A stretch of DNA of 13,106 nt from Clostridia bacterium (GCA_900769475.1 CAAGGQ010000020.1:1-13106), one strand, 5' to 3'. Numbered from the stretch's first letter, positions 5,708 through 13,106 are shown. A program made the numbers and translations. The notes: generated by a model not told the origin, from the sequence alone.

Positions 5708-7018
5708 TCAACCAAAGGATTCCTCGTACTGCATCACCGCCGCCAGAAGCCGTGCGGTCTGCTCCCGTGTCAGCTTGGAGGTGGCCGAAATATACCCGCC
5801 CTCGGGGGTGAGAATCCCTGCGGCATTGAGAGAATAGATGGCCTCGCTGGCCCATACAGGGATCTGGGAGCCATCGGCAAAGGTGGGGGTTACGGCCACG
5901 TCGCAAAGCCCCACGATGCCCGAGAGGATCACCGCCGCCTGAGCTCGGGTGATCTCCTCATTGGGCAGGAAGCAGAGCTTCCCCTCCACCAGGCTTCCGC
6001 TGATATACTTCATGGCGTAGGCCGTGGCAACGTAGCCCTTCATGGTGGGAGGAATATCGGCGTCATCGGCAAATCCCGTATCGTAGCAATTGGGCACGTT
6101 GGTGATCCCCGCGGCGTTCATGGCCATAACCAAAAACTCGACGCGGGTCACCGTATCGTTGGGATAAAAGTAATGCTGATTTCCCATCTGCGTTCCGCTC
6201 ATCACCCCAGCCTCCGTCAGGGAAATGGCCGCCCCCAGCGCAGGAGAACCGACCATATCCACGTAGGTCACGGCAGTCCCCGAGAGGGCGACTCGCAGCT
6301 CCACCGTGGCCGAAGCGCTATAGTTGCCGTAACGGTCCCGCGCCACGTAGGAAAACTGATCGTTCCCCACATAGCCTGCGGCAGGAGTGTACACGTAGGT
6401 CCCCTGAGAAGAGTCGGTCAGCACGATCCATCCGTTTTGCGGATAGGAGATCACCTCAAAGGTCAGATCGTCCCCATCGGGATCATAGGCCGAGAGGGTT
6501 CCGTGAACACAGAGATCCCGATAGGTGGACACGTTGAGGGAAAGCCCCGATGCCATGCTCACCGTGGGGGTGTAGTTGGTCTGCTCCAGAAGATAAACGT
6601 TGCACACCATGGAAATGGGTGAGCCATTGACCGAAAAGCAAAACCGCGATTGCATCTCCTGTTCCCCCGCGGCACAAAACACCAGGTACGATAGCTCGGA
6701 TGCCGTGATCGTCTGCCCCTCCACCACGCGTGTGGAGCCAAGAAGCAGCTCCCCGTCGGTCACCGCGGGCAGCGTCCGAACCGTTATGGAATCCACTCGG
6801 GATAGATTCAACCCCCGGGCGAAGAGATCAGCCGAAAAGACCACCTCGTTCCCCACGGGAACCGCCACGGCCACGTCGGAGACCGCCGCCAGGATCTGCA
6901 CCCCGTGGGAGACCGGTGCCACCTCCTCGTAGGCGTGGCAGGAAAGCGTTCCCGCTCCCAGCAAAAGCATCCATATCCATCCAATCACAAGGCATCGCCG
7001 CCAAGATCCATTCTTCAT
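5708..7018 (-). CDS. Secreted SLH-domain surface protein with cadherin-like modules
   Basis: This 436-residue exported protein is probably anchored to the cell wall. A signal peptide is clear: basic residues, then the hydrophobic core VIGWIWMLLLGAGTL, with likely cleavage after CHA at about 29. Residues about 50-142 resemble a CSPG/cadherin-like repeat (TDGELLLGSTRVVEGQTIT). Residues about 146-244 form a second cadherin-like or Big_9-type module with DPDGDDLTFEV, GTYVYTPAAGYVGNDQFSY and RDRYGN, probably calcium-binding. Three SLH domains follow (about 252-305, 315-372, 379-436); such domains bind secondary cell-wall polymers. ATG at 7018 has GGAGGAGG 8 nt upstream; an in-frame ATG at 7036 overlaps that site. 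Upstream lies a weak possible -10 (TACAAT near 7052-7057) without a good -35. The ligand and biological role are unknown. Confidence 0.88.
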   Translation of the reverse strand: MKNGSWRRCLVIGWIWMLLLGAGTLSCHAYEEVAPVSHGVQILAAVSDVAVAVPVGNEVVFSADLFARGLNLSRVDSITVRTLPAVTDGELLLGSTRVVEGQTITASELSYLVFCAAGEQEMQSRFCFSVNGSPISMVCNVYLLEQTNYTPTVSMASGLSLNVSTYRDLCVHGTLSAYDPDGDDLTFEVISYPQNGWIVLTDSSQGTYVYTPAAGYVGNDQFSYVARDRYGNYSASATVELRVALSGTAVTYVDMVGSPALGAAISLTEAGVMSGTQMGNQHYFYPNDTVTRVEFLVMAMNAAGITNVPNCYDTGFADDADIPPTMKGYVATAYAMKYISGSLVEGKLCFLPNEEITRAQAAVILSGIVGLCDVAVTPTFADGSQIPVWASEAIYSLNAAGILTPEGGYISATSKLTREQTARLLAAVMQYEESFG

Positions 7019-7092
7019 ATTCCGAACCTCCTCCATGGTAAGACTGTTGGTTCATTGTATGAGAAAAAGCAAGGAAATAGAACGAGAAAAAA

Positions 7093-7134
7093 CAAAAACG
7101 GGACTTGGAATCAAGTTCCGAAGTCCCGTTTTTG
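7093..7134 (-). terminator. Terminator after rplS
   Basis: A 14-bp stem (7093-7106 with 7121-7134) with an inner GGAA/TTCC pairing is followed on the minus strand by further T-rich sequence (GTTTTTTC). It starts 8 nt after the rplS stop codon. The stem is palindromic with A and T runs on both sides, so it may work both ways. Confidence 0.85.
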
Positions 7135-7142
7135 TATGGTAG

Positions 7143-7484
7143 TTAGATCTGCTCCTTAACCTTGGAAGCCTTACCAACACGGTCGCGCAGGTAGTACAGC
7201 TTAGCACGTCTTACCTTACCAACACGGATGATATCAACCTGAACTACGTTGGGAGAATGGATGGGGAAGGTCTTCTCCACGCCAACACCGTAGGAAATAC
7301 GTCTTACGGTAAAGGTCTCGGAGATTCCGCCGCCGTGCTTGGAGATCACGGTTCCCTCAAACATCTGGATTCTCTCTCTTGCGCCCTCTTTGATCTTGTT
7401 GTGAACACGGATGGTGTCACCGATGCGAACCAGAGGCAGCTCGCTCTTCAGTTGCTCGTTTGTAAAAGCCTCAATCAAATTCAT
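7143..7484 (-). CDS. rplS: 50S ribosomal protein L19
   Basis: This 113-residue protein has the usual length for bL19, which sits at the interface of the ribosomal subunits. Family hallmarks are seen throughout: an N-terminal helix, GDTIRVHNKIKEG, RIQMFEGTVI, the segment GGGISETFTVRRISYGVGVE, the conserved PIHSP, and the basic close GKVRRAKLYYLRDRVGKASK. The ATG at 7484 is chosen because AAGGAGG lies 8 nt upstream and all L19 proteins start here; the longer open frame to 7598 covers the leader. It is a single-gene transcript with its own promoter (7570-7598) and terminator, unlike the common trmD-rplS linkage. Confidence 0.97.
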   Translation of the reverse strand: MNLIEAFTNEQLKSELPLVRIGDTIRVHNKIKEGARERIQMFEGTVISKHGGGISETFTVRRISYGVGVEKTFPIHSPNVVQVDIIRVGKVRRAKLYYLRDRVGKASKVKEQI

Positions 7485-7563
7485 TTTTGAGTCCTCCTTA
7501 AATACCGGACGTTCATGCGAGCATGCAGCGGACCGCCCTAAAATCTTGCGCTCATAGCGCAAC
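7485..7563 (-). promoter_or_regulatory. Structured 5' leader of rplS, probable L19 leader
   Basis: The transcript starts near 7563 and has about 80 nt before the start codon. It contains a TTGCGC/GCGCAA hairpin, then a GC-rich segment with GGGCGGTCCGCTG, a CATGC/GCATG hairpin and AACGTCCGG just before the ribosome site. This resembles, from memory, the Firmicutes L19 leader family through which the protein is thought to control its own synthesis. The match is by eye only. Confidence 0.5.
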
Positions 7564-7569
7564 AGCGGT

Positions 7570-7598
7570 ATTATACCACATCTTTTTCCATTTTGCAA
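7570..7598 (-). promoter_or_regulatory. Promoter of rplS
   Basis: TTGCAA (7593-7598) and TATAAT (7570-7575) on the minus strand are 17 bp apart. The -35 box lies only about 38 nt after the stop codon of the upstream XRE gene. Confidence 0.85.
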
Positions 7599-7635
7599 GA
7601 GGTTTTTGAAATTTTTTTCGTGTTTTTAAAAAAAC

Positions 7636-8913
7636 TTATCCTCGTCTGCCCACTTTGAGTATCGAATTCTTGCTCAGCTTCTCCAGGGATCTTCCCTTGA
7701 TCCACCCCAACTCAACATCCCCCGCTCCCACGGTGTGTATCTCGGCATCGGTCACCGTCAGGCCCTTCCCTTGCAGGCCCCCGCTTCCGGAAACCGAATA
7801 AACCAGCTTTTCCAATTCCCCACTGCAGAAGATCTCTCCGCTGCCGGTGATCTTGGCCTCCATGGTGCCGCGCACCTCTCCCAGCTCCAGATCTCCGCTA
7901 CCCGAAATTTTTACTTTTGTGTTTCCTTCGGCTCCATGTCCCTCGATATGGGCACTTCCGGCAATGTTGATCTCCACGTTGCTCAGCCGACCAAAGCGCA
8001 TATCTCCGGAGCCCGAGACCCGCAGGGTCGTATTCCCAAGGCTATCGCCCCCCTGAATCGAGCCGCTTCCTGAAATGGAGGAATACAGCCGTTTAGAAAA
8101 GGATCCGAGTTGAATCTCTCCGCAACCACTGATCTTAATCTCACCCTCGGCAAAGTCGGGCTTTACGTTGGCCTTGCAGTCTCCATACAGGGAAAGATGC
8201 AATAAACGCCCCGTATCAAAGGGCACAAACACCTTGATCGCGCTTTCCTCCCGAGAATCTCCGTTGTTTCGGCTCTTGACATGCACCTTGAGGAGCTTAT
8301 CCTCACAAGTAACAGTGGTGGCATCCAGAAATTCCTCGTTGGCGGTAATTTCAAGCCGTCCCTTTCCATCCTCGCTTTTAAGCACGCGAACCGCGCAATA
8401 ACGGGACACGGAAAGATAGACCGAATCAAAATCCGAATAGGTCTCCTCTACCGTTTTGATCTCCCCGGAATACCGCTTGCGTGGAATCCAACTGATCTCT
8501 TCAACTTTATAAATACGAATCTCTCCCTCGCCACAGTTGGTGGACCAACCGCTTTCCAGATCGGCCTCACTTCCGTCACCAAAAAAGATCTTCTCCCCCT
8601 TTTGCTCCACCACATGCTTGGCCGAGTAGCAGACACGGCGTGCTCCGATTCCCGCCATGAGAAGACCGCCGTAGGTAGGAGGCACGCGAGAGGATTCCTC
8701 CGCCGCTCCAACACCGAACAGCTCCTCCAGAGAGACCCCAAGGGTCTCGGCCAGAACAGGAAAGAGGGTGACGTCGGGGAGCCCCATTCCGTTTTCCCAT
8801 TTGGAGATTGCCTGCGGAGAGATCCCAAGACGCGCCGCAAGAGCCTCTTGGGTCAGCTTCTTCTCTTTTCGTTTATCGGAAACGATCTTTGCAAAATGCT
8901 TGAATGAACTCAT
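7636..8913 (-). CDS. XRE-family HTH protein fused to a GIN-like beta-solenoid
   Basis: This 425-residue protein has an unusual architecture. Residues about 8-66 are a standard XRE/HTH_3 DNA-binding domain (KKLTQEALAARLGISPQAISKWENG). A linker follows (about 70-155). Residues about 156-405 resemble the DUF2807/putative head GIN domain or DUF4097 adhesin-like family. In the C-terminal half, Gly-rich turns (SGCG, SGSG, SGSG, AGS, SGSG, TGSG, SGSG, GAG) recur at about 262, 281, 300, 318, 337, 356, 375 and 396, a period of about 19 residues that suggests one beta-solenoid coil each. No signal peptide or membrane segment is present, so it should act in the cytoplasm, probably as a transcription regulator whose solenoid senses or binds something. 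ATG at 8913 has GAGGAGG at 8922-8928. No terminator hairpin is visible after the stop codon. Confidence 0.85.
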   Translation of the reverse strand: MSSFKHFAKIVSDKRKEKKLTQEALAARLGISPQAISKWENGMGLPDVTLFPVLAETLGVSLEELFGVGAAEESSRVPPTYGGLLMAGIGARRVCYSAKHVVEQKGEKIFFGDGSEADLESGWSTNCGEGEIRIYKVEEISWIPRKRYSGEIKTVEETYSDFDSVYLSVSRYCAVRVLKSEDGKGRLEITANEEFLDATTVTCEDKLLKVHVKSRNNGDSREESAIKVFVPFDTGRLLHLSLYGDCKANVKPDFAEGEIKISGCGEIQLGSFSKRLYSSISGSGSIQGGDSLGNTTLRVSGSGDMRFGRLSNVEINIAGSAHIEGHGAEGNTKVKISGSGDLELGEVRGTMEAKITGSGEIFCSGELEKLVYSVSGSGGLQGKGLTVTDAEIHTVGAGDVELGWIKGRSLEKLSKNSILKVGRRG

Positions 8914-8959
8914 ACTCTATTCCTCCTCGATATAAACAGCCGCGCGCTTGCTTGTCTTT

Positions 8960-8988
8960 ATTATACACGCTTCTCCCTGATTTTGCAA
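8960..8988 (-). promoter_or_regulatory. Promoter of the XRE/GIN gene
   Basis: TTGCAA (8983-8988) and TATAAT (8960-8965) on the minus strand are 17 bp apart, about 40 nt before the start codon. The double palindrome at 9053-9094 lies some 65 bp upstream of the -35 box. Confidence 0.85.
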
Positions 8989-9052
8989 TAACCGCCTTGT
9001 TGTTTTTTGCCACCTCAAAAGAAGAAAAACGCCGTGTCCTCCCACCAAAATC

Positions 9053-9094
9053 ACAACCGACGGTTGAGGCCATAGCTTCTCAACCGTCGGTTGT
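9053..9094. repeat. Perfect 16-bp inverted repeat built from two 13-bp palindromes
   Basis: Arms 9053-9068 and 9079-9094 are perfect reverse complements (acaaccgacggttgag), separated by 10 nt. Each arm also holds a 13-bp palindrome of its own, CAACCG-N-CGGTTG, centred at 9060 and 9087, 27 bp apart. That is the layout of two operator sites for a dimeric regulator. It could alternatively be the stem of a terminator for the hydrolase gene, but only GATTTTGG follows on the minus strand, so the U-tract is poor. Confidence 0.65.
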
Positions 9095-9132
9095 ATAGGG
9101 TTATTGGAAGTTAAATAGCAAAATATTCTCAA

Positions 9133-9272
9133 CCACTTTTCTTTTTGACACCAAAGGCGCAAAAAGAAAAGTTCGCAAAAGAAAAACGCCGAGGGGAAAT
9201 TTCGCCACCTGCGGGGTGGCGACCGGCGTTTCGACGCCGGCTCTCGGAAAACTTTTGAAAAAGTTTTATAAA
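9133..9272. repeat. Structured dispersed repeat, copy 2 (first copy at 284-423)
   Basis: This copy has the same four foldings in the same order as copy 1: an 11-bp inverted repeat (9137-9147 with 9160-9170), an 8-bp GC hairpin (9202-9209 with 9215-9222, loop TGCGG), a CCGGCG/CGCCGG hairpin (9223-9228 with 9235-9240), and a final A/T palindrome (about 9247-9268). It ends about 6 nt from the hydrolase stop codon, so on the minus strand it would form the 3' untranslated region of that mRNA. Confidence 0.75.
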
Positions 9273-9277
9273 AACTT

Positions 9278-10090
9278 TCATAGAACTAACGCGAACACCT
9301 TCTTCGCATTCTTCGAAAAGATCTTGGTGTACTCCTCATCGGTCAGTCCCAGGCGCAAAAGGGCGTCGATCTCGTCCTGCGGTCTCCACATGGGATAATC
9401 GGTGCCAAACAGCACCTTGTCCACACCGTAGGCACGGATCAGCCCTTTGACCTCTTCCGCGGGAAGAAAGGGAAAGCAGGAGGAGCAATCCACGTAGAAA
9501 TTGGGAAAGGCCGCCAGGTCACGCACCGCGTCCTCCCATACCGTCCAGCCCCCCAGGTGGGCTCCGATCACCGTCAGACCTCGATAGATCTGCAGAATGG
9601 GCCCCATGCGGTTGGGATTGGAAAAATCAAAGCGGCGATCTCCCGTGTGCATCAGAATGGGAAGCCCCGCCTCCTCGCACAGATCAAAGATCCGCAGCAT
9701 ACGGTAATCGTCGATCTTGAATTTTTGAATGTCGGGATGAAGCTTGACCCCTTTGAGGCCGAGGGCACGCAGATGCTCCACGTCCCCGGTCGGGTCCTCG
9801 CTGTCGGGATGCAATGTTCCCAATCCAGTAAGGCGTCCTTCACTTTCGGCAACCGCCCGAGCAATGAACTCGTTGATGCTCTTCACCTGCTTGGGCGCAG
9901 TGGCCACCGATTGCACGATGGCGTGATCGATCCCTGCCTTCTCCGCTCGCTCCAAGAGGTCCGATACCCTGCCGTTACACAGGGCGTGGGTGCCGTAGAA
10001 CACGTCGGTTCCCGCAATGGCACGCTCGGCAATCCGATCGGGATAGATGTGGCAATGGGCGTCGATCACGTAAAATCTTTCATTTATCAT
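9278..10090 (-). CDS. Amidohydrolase family 2 metal-dependent hydrolase
   Basis: This 270-residue TIM-barrel hydrolase belongs to the amidohydrolase-2 group (PF04909-like, which includes decarboxylases such as ACMSD as well as hydrolases). Likely metal and catalytic residues are H12 and H14 (DAHCHIYP), H148 (LMHTGD), H178 (GAHLGG) and D231 (FGTDYPMW), with VKLHPD at 115-120. The C-terminal signature (VLFGTDYP, then a helix ending in KNAKKVFAL) is typical. There is no signal peptide, so it is cytosolic; the substrate is unknown. I chose the ATG at 10090, preceded by AGAAGG at about 10100-10105, because the longer frame to 10135 starts inside the terminator hairpin of the upstream gene. No promoter is visible in the 60-nt spacer, so it probably depends on read-through from the 948-residue gene. 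Confidence 0.88.
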   Translation of the reverse strand: MINERFYVIDAHCHIYPDRIAERAIAGTDVFYGTHALCNGRVSDLLERAEKAGIDHAIVQSVATAPKQVKSINEFIARAVAESEGRLTGLGTLHPDSEDPTGDVEHLRALGLKGVKLHPDIQKFKIDDYRMLRIFDLCEEAGLPILMHTGDRRFDFSNPNRMGPILQIYRGLTVIGAHLGGWTVWEDAVRDLAAFPNFYVDCSSCFPFLPAEEVKGLIRAYGVDKVLFGTDYPMWRPQDEIDALLRLGLTDEEYTKIFSKNAKKVFALVL

Positions 10091-10105
10091 ATACTGTACC
10101 TTCTG

Positions 10106-10140
10106 AAAAACGCAGGGCTGTGCACAAGCGTGCACAGCCC
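10106..10140 (-). terminator. Terminator or attenuator between the large membrane protein gene and the hydrolase
   Basis: A perfect 11-bp GC-rich stem (10115-10125 with 10130-10140, loop of 4) is followed on the minus strand by TGCG and five T (10106-10110). The distance of 4 nt from stem to U-tract suggests leaky termination. Confidence 0.7.
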
Positions 10141-10150
10141 GGGGGCATCA

Positions 10151-12997
10151 TCAATGAAAGCTCATGGTCATACCAAAGGTTGCCGCCAAGGCCTCCAAAA
10201 CCAGTACGTTGGTTTCGGGATGCGCCTGATGGTAGGCACGAATTGCATTTGTAAATTCAATTTCCTCCACCGAGTTGGGTACCATACGGCTCGCCAGACC
10301 AAAGGGATCGTTGCTGGTCACCTTGGTGCCGTCAGTAAGAACCGAGATCAGGGAGTATCCAATGGCGTTGGAGCTCATCAGAGTGGAAACGGTTTCCTCT
10401 GCGGAGGGCAAGATGCCGCCAAACAGGGGCTTGCCGCTCTGAGAGTTGGACTTGGCCGACATAGCAATGGTAAGCATATGGTTGAGTGCCTTTGCCTCGG
10501 CGTCAAAATTGGTTGCAGCATCCTCGGCCAGATAACCGAATACCGATGCGATCATCTTGGAAGAAACCTGCGCGTACTGCTCGGGCAGGCCAAATCCAAC
10601 CATACGGGCGGGCGTTACGTAAACCTCGATCATGCCGGCGGTTTGAGGCGTGAGGGTCTGGATCAGCTCCACGAGCTCCTCCTCATTGATGGTCTCGCCG
10701 CTTCCCAGCTTAGTGACAACACTGACGCTGCCGGAAACGGTCTGCATGGTCTTTACGTAGTCCACGTCACCCTCGGTGGCCTTGTTGGCCAGCTCGGTGG
10801 CGGTAGCCATATCCATGTTGGTGGTGTTGCGCACCTGCTCGGACTGGAGAACAGCCTTGAACAGATCGGAGGTCTTTTCGTCACCAAAGGTGCCGGCTCC
10901 GTTCAGCGCATCCAGAACCTGACCCACGCTGGAGGCCAGGGAATTCAGATCCAGCTCAGTAGAGCCATCCAGGTTGCCGAGCATCTGCGTGGCCGCGGCA
11001 AAGATGGATTCTACCACCTTGGTCTCGGATTCCAGAGTCTCGGAGGTAATGCCCTGTGCGGCGCTCTCGGCGTCGATCAGCAGCTGCTCCATGGTCACGC
11101 GCTGGGTCACCTCGGACAGAGCCTCGGGGGACTGCATGCCGGCGGCGGCCGCCAGACGCTCTGCGGACAGAGCCTCGGTGAGCACCACGTTGGCAATGGC
11201 GTCCAGGGTTTCCTGCTTACCGTCCAGCAGTTCACTGTAGGCGTCACGCACGATGCCCGAAACCTCCTGAGAGAGCTGTGCGGGATCGGTGGTGGTCAGG
11301 GTGGTCAGCTGGGTCATTACGTTTGCGAGGACGGCCGCGCCGGTCTTGGCCAGCTCTTCCTCGGTCATATTTTCATAAATGGTTCCGGCAAAGGGATTGG
11401 TCTCTTCCTCGCCCAGGGGGAAGGTTCCGGTCATTCCCACGGGATCGGTAGCGCCGTCCTGCTTCTCCTCGGTCTTTTCCTCTTCTTCGTCCAGCGCGTT
11501 CATGGCATAGAGGATGAAGAACGCCTGCACGTCCTCAGCGGTGATGTCTGCCGCGGCGGCCTGCTCCACCAGGTCGTTGACCATACTTGCCGAGTAGCAA
11601 TCCAGCATCTCGGGCTCAATGGCAATACCGGCGGTCTCAAAGGCCGACTGCAGCTCCTCGGTCACCCGATCGATGCGCGCTTGACCCTCCAACTGCTTCA
11701 CCTCGTTGAGGATGTCGGCAACGTCGGTCATAAATTCATCGTAGAGAGCGGTGGCGTCCGCGGGAATGCCCAGGGTGCTGGCAATGGCGCGAATACCGAG
11801 GTTGGTGATCTCGGGGATCAGCACCTTCATGCTGTCGTTGGATCCCAGCACCGTGATCAGCTCGTTGACTGCTCCGGCACCGTCCAGCTTTGCCATCAAG
11901 GCTTCGATGTCCGAAAGATGGGCAAAGATCTCGTGGTTTGCCAGGGTGGAGATCATCTGTGCCAGAGTGCGAATATCGTTTTGCAGAGCGGGGGTGTTTT
12001 GGGCATCGTTGTGAAGCACGCGGAGCAGAGCGTCAAAGAAAGGATCGAACAGCTCGCCGGCGTCAGGCTTTTGCACGCCCAGGAAATCCTCGCCGCTCAG
12101 CCATGCCTCGGAGGCGTTGTAGATCACCTCGCCAACGATGGTGGGCAGCAGCTCGGAATGATCAAAGGAATCGGCAATGGCAAGAATGATCCCTGCCTCG
12201 CGACTGCTGTAGCTCTGGAACTCGGTTTGGCTCAGCTGGAAGATGTTGCATCCAAAGGAAGCAACCGCTCCAACCTCATCCTCCAGATGGGTGGTGGTTC
12301 CCTTGACCTCAAAATCGGTCACCAGATTGCACAGAGCGTCGCCGCCCATGGCACGGTAGCTGTTCACCGCCACGCTATCATTGATGGGCTCCACGTAATC
12401 CTCTACCGCAGACTGGATCGCGTCCTCTTCGGCCTCACCGAACACGTCGGCTGCGGCCAGCTCATCCACCACGATGGGTGCAATGCGGGTGTAAACCGAA
12501 ATGGGAATCATGTAAATGGCTACGATCACCAGGGCGTGGACCACGGTCAGGATCAGCACACGCACCAGCTTGAGGTGGCTTCTCTCGTTTTGCCGACGGA
12601 AGGACGAGCCCATCACCAGCGAAACGATGGCGAAGATCACCCAGGTGATGATCGAGTAGACCAGGAAGAAGAGCAAGCAAAGGATGGGAGCGAACATGGC
12701 GCCAATGCATCCCAGGAGAACCTCGTTCAGGGTCTCGGACATTCCCAGGAGATCGTCCAATCCCGCAATCTGGAAGGTTTCCAGCGCGGGGGCAACCACG
12801 TCATTCACAAAATCCTCGGATGCAATAAATTGCTTGGCAACCAGGGTGGAAAGCACGGCCGCAACACCGCTGACCACGATCAGGATCGTGCGCAGGCGGG
12901 TTTTTGCAAGGCCACGAAGCAATCCCCACAGGAATGCGATGCCGATGAGAACAATAGCGGCGGCAAACATAGTGGTATCATTTGCAATCGGTGACAT
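10151..12997 (-). CDS. Large membrane protein with CvpA-like N-terminal transmembrane region
   Basis: This is a 948-residue protein I do not recognise as a named family. The first 170 residues hold four or five membrane segments (about 9-30, 35-54, 94-130 as one or two, 146-169). The first pair, with FLWGLLRGLAKTRLR at about 22-36, resembles the CvpA/colicin V production fold (short loop with a G-x-x-R-G pattern). The remaining roughly 770 residues have no obvious membrane segment and look almost entirely helical, rich in Ala, Glu, Thr and Asn. An acidic, low-complexity insert (DEEEEKTEEKQDG) lies near 499-510. No catalytic motif is visible and no signal peptide is apparent beyond the first membrane segment. 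ATG at 12997 has AAGGA 8-9 nt upstream. A TATAAC -10 candidate at 13087-13092 has its -35 box beyond the window edge. Function unknown. Confidence 0.75.
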   Translation of the reverse strand: MSPIANDTTMFAAAIVLIGIAFLWGLLRGLAKTRLRTILIVVSGVAAVLSTLVAKQFIASEDFVNDVVAPALETFQIAGLDDLLGMSETLNEVLLGCIGAMFAPILCLLFFLVYSIITWVIFAIVSLVMGSSFRRQNERSHLKLVRVLILTVVHALVIVAIYMIPISVYTRIAPIVVDELAAADVFGEAEEDAIQSAVEDYVEPINDSVAVNSYRAMGGDALCNLVTDFEVKGTTTHLEDEVGAVASFGCNIFQLSQTEFQSYSSREAGIILAIADSFDHSELLPTIVGEVIYNASEAWLSGEDFLGVQKPDAGELFDPFFDALLRVLHNDAQNTPALQNDIRTLAQMISTLANHEIFAHLSDIEALMAKLDGAGAVNELITVLGSNDSMKVLIPEITNLGIRAIASTLGIPADATALYDEFMTDVADILNEVKQLEGQARIDRVTEELQSAFETAGIAIEPEMLDCYSASMVNDLVEQAAAADITAEDVQAFFILYAMNALDEEEEKTEEKQDGATDPVGMTGTFPLGEEETNPFAGTIYENMTEEELAKTGAAVLANVMTQLTTLTTTDPAQLSQEVSGIVRDAYSELLDGKQETLDAIANVVLTEALSAERLAAAAGMQSPEALSEVTQRVTMEQLLIDAESAAQGITSETLESETKVVESIFAAATQMLGNLDGSTELDLNSLASSVGQVLDALNGAGTFGDEKTSDLFKAVLQSEQVRNTTNMDMATATELANKATEGDVDYVKTMQTVSGSVSVVTKLGSGETINEEELVELIQTLTPQTAGMIEVYVTPARMVGFGLPEQYAQVSSKMIASVFGYLAEDAATNFDAEAKALNHMLTIAMSAKSNSQSGKPLFGGILPSAEETVSTLMSSNAIGYSLISVLTDGTKVTSNDPFGLASRMVPNSVEEIEFTNAIRAYHQAHPETNVLVLEALAATFGMTMSFH

Positions 12998-13106
12998 AAT
13001 CTTTTTTCCTTTCGTTATTCGTCATTCAAAGGTAGAATTGGAAAAACTTCTTTCAATAGATATTTAGCGGTAGAGGGTATACCTCGGTTATATCATAGCA
13101 CAAAAC

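Noticed and set aside
6930..7018. Lipoprotein signal in the SLH protein (TLSC)
   Set aside because: The residues before the cysteine do not fit a lipobox well, and a normal cleavage site after CHA is more likely.
9557..12994. A 1145-codon open frame on the plus strand opposite the 948-residue gene and part of the hydrolase gene
   Set aside because: It is His/Gly/Gln-rich with no domain pattern, lacks a ribosome site and spans two well-supported minus-strand genes and the terminator between them. Long antisense frames are expected from the biased codon use here.
1..13106. CRISPR arrays, tRNA genes or integrase/transposase genes
   Set aside because: No regularly spaced direct repeats, cloverleaf-like sequence or recombinase-like protein was seen on either strand.

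Overview
The window looks like chromosomal DNA from a low-to-mid-GC Gram-positive bacterium (Bacillota), most likely a gut-type Clostridia such as Oscillospirales or a relative. The evidence is the ffs-dnaX-ybaB-recR neighbourhood with a Bacillus-type SRP RNA that has an Alu domain, textbook sigma-A promoters with 17-bp spacers, strong AGGAGG ribosome binding sites, SLH-domain surface protein, AT-rich spacers between GC-richer genes, and a MITE-like repeat of a type I recall from gut Firmicutes. Every supported gene is on the minus strand, so the window reads from right to left.

Right to left: a 948-residue membrane protein with a CvpA-like N-terminus (10151-12997) is followed, beyond a terminator hairpin, by a TatD/amidohydrolase-2 type metal hydrolase (9278-10090). 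The spacer 8989-9277 holds copy 2 of a structured repeat and a perfect 16-bp inverted repeat made of two 13-bp palindromes. Next is an unusual regulator: an XRE helix-turn-helix joined to a C-terminal GIN-like beta-solenoid (7636-8913). Then come rplS (ribosomal protein L19) with its own promoter, leader and terminator, and a secreted SLH protein (5708-7018).

The centre is a conserved housekeeping block. It holds the SRP RNA gene ffs with promoter and terminator (about 5291-5643), a sugar-phosphate isomerase-like gene lodged between ffs and dnaX (4437-5276), then dnaX, ybaB and recR from one consensus promoter. These last three serve replication-clamp loading, nucleoid association and recombinational repair.

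The left 1.6 kb is accessory and RNA-rich. It holds a bidirectional terminator, a 136-bp MITE-like element, and a promoter driving a roughly 215-nt leader or small RNA that folds into a long rod and ends in a terminator. Then follow a small PH-like/SHOCT protein gene, its terminator and copy 1 of the structured repeat. The far left edge has two tandem consensus promoters with A-tracts pointing out of the window. By analogy with B. subtilis, where an rRNA operon follows recR, these probably start an rRNA operon. The best candidates for undescribed biology are the rod-shaped leader RNA, the covarying two-copy repeat, and the XRE/GIN fusion with the double palindrome upstream of it.
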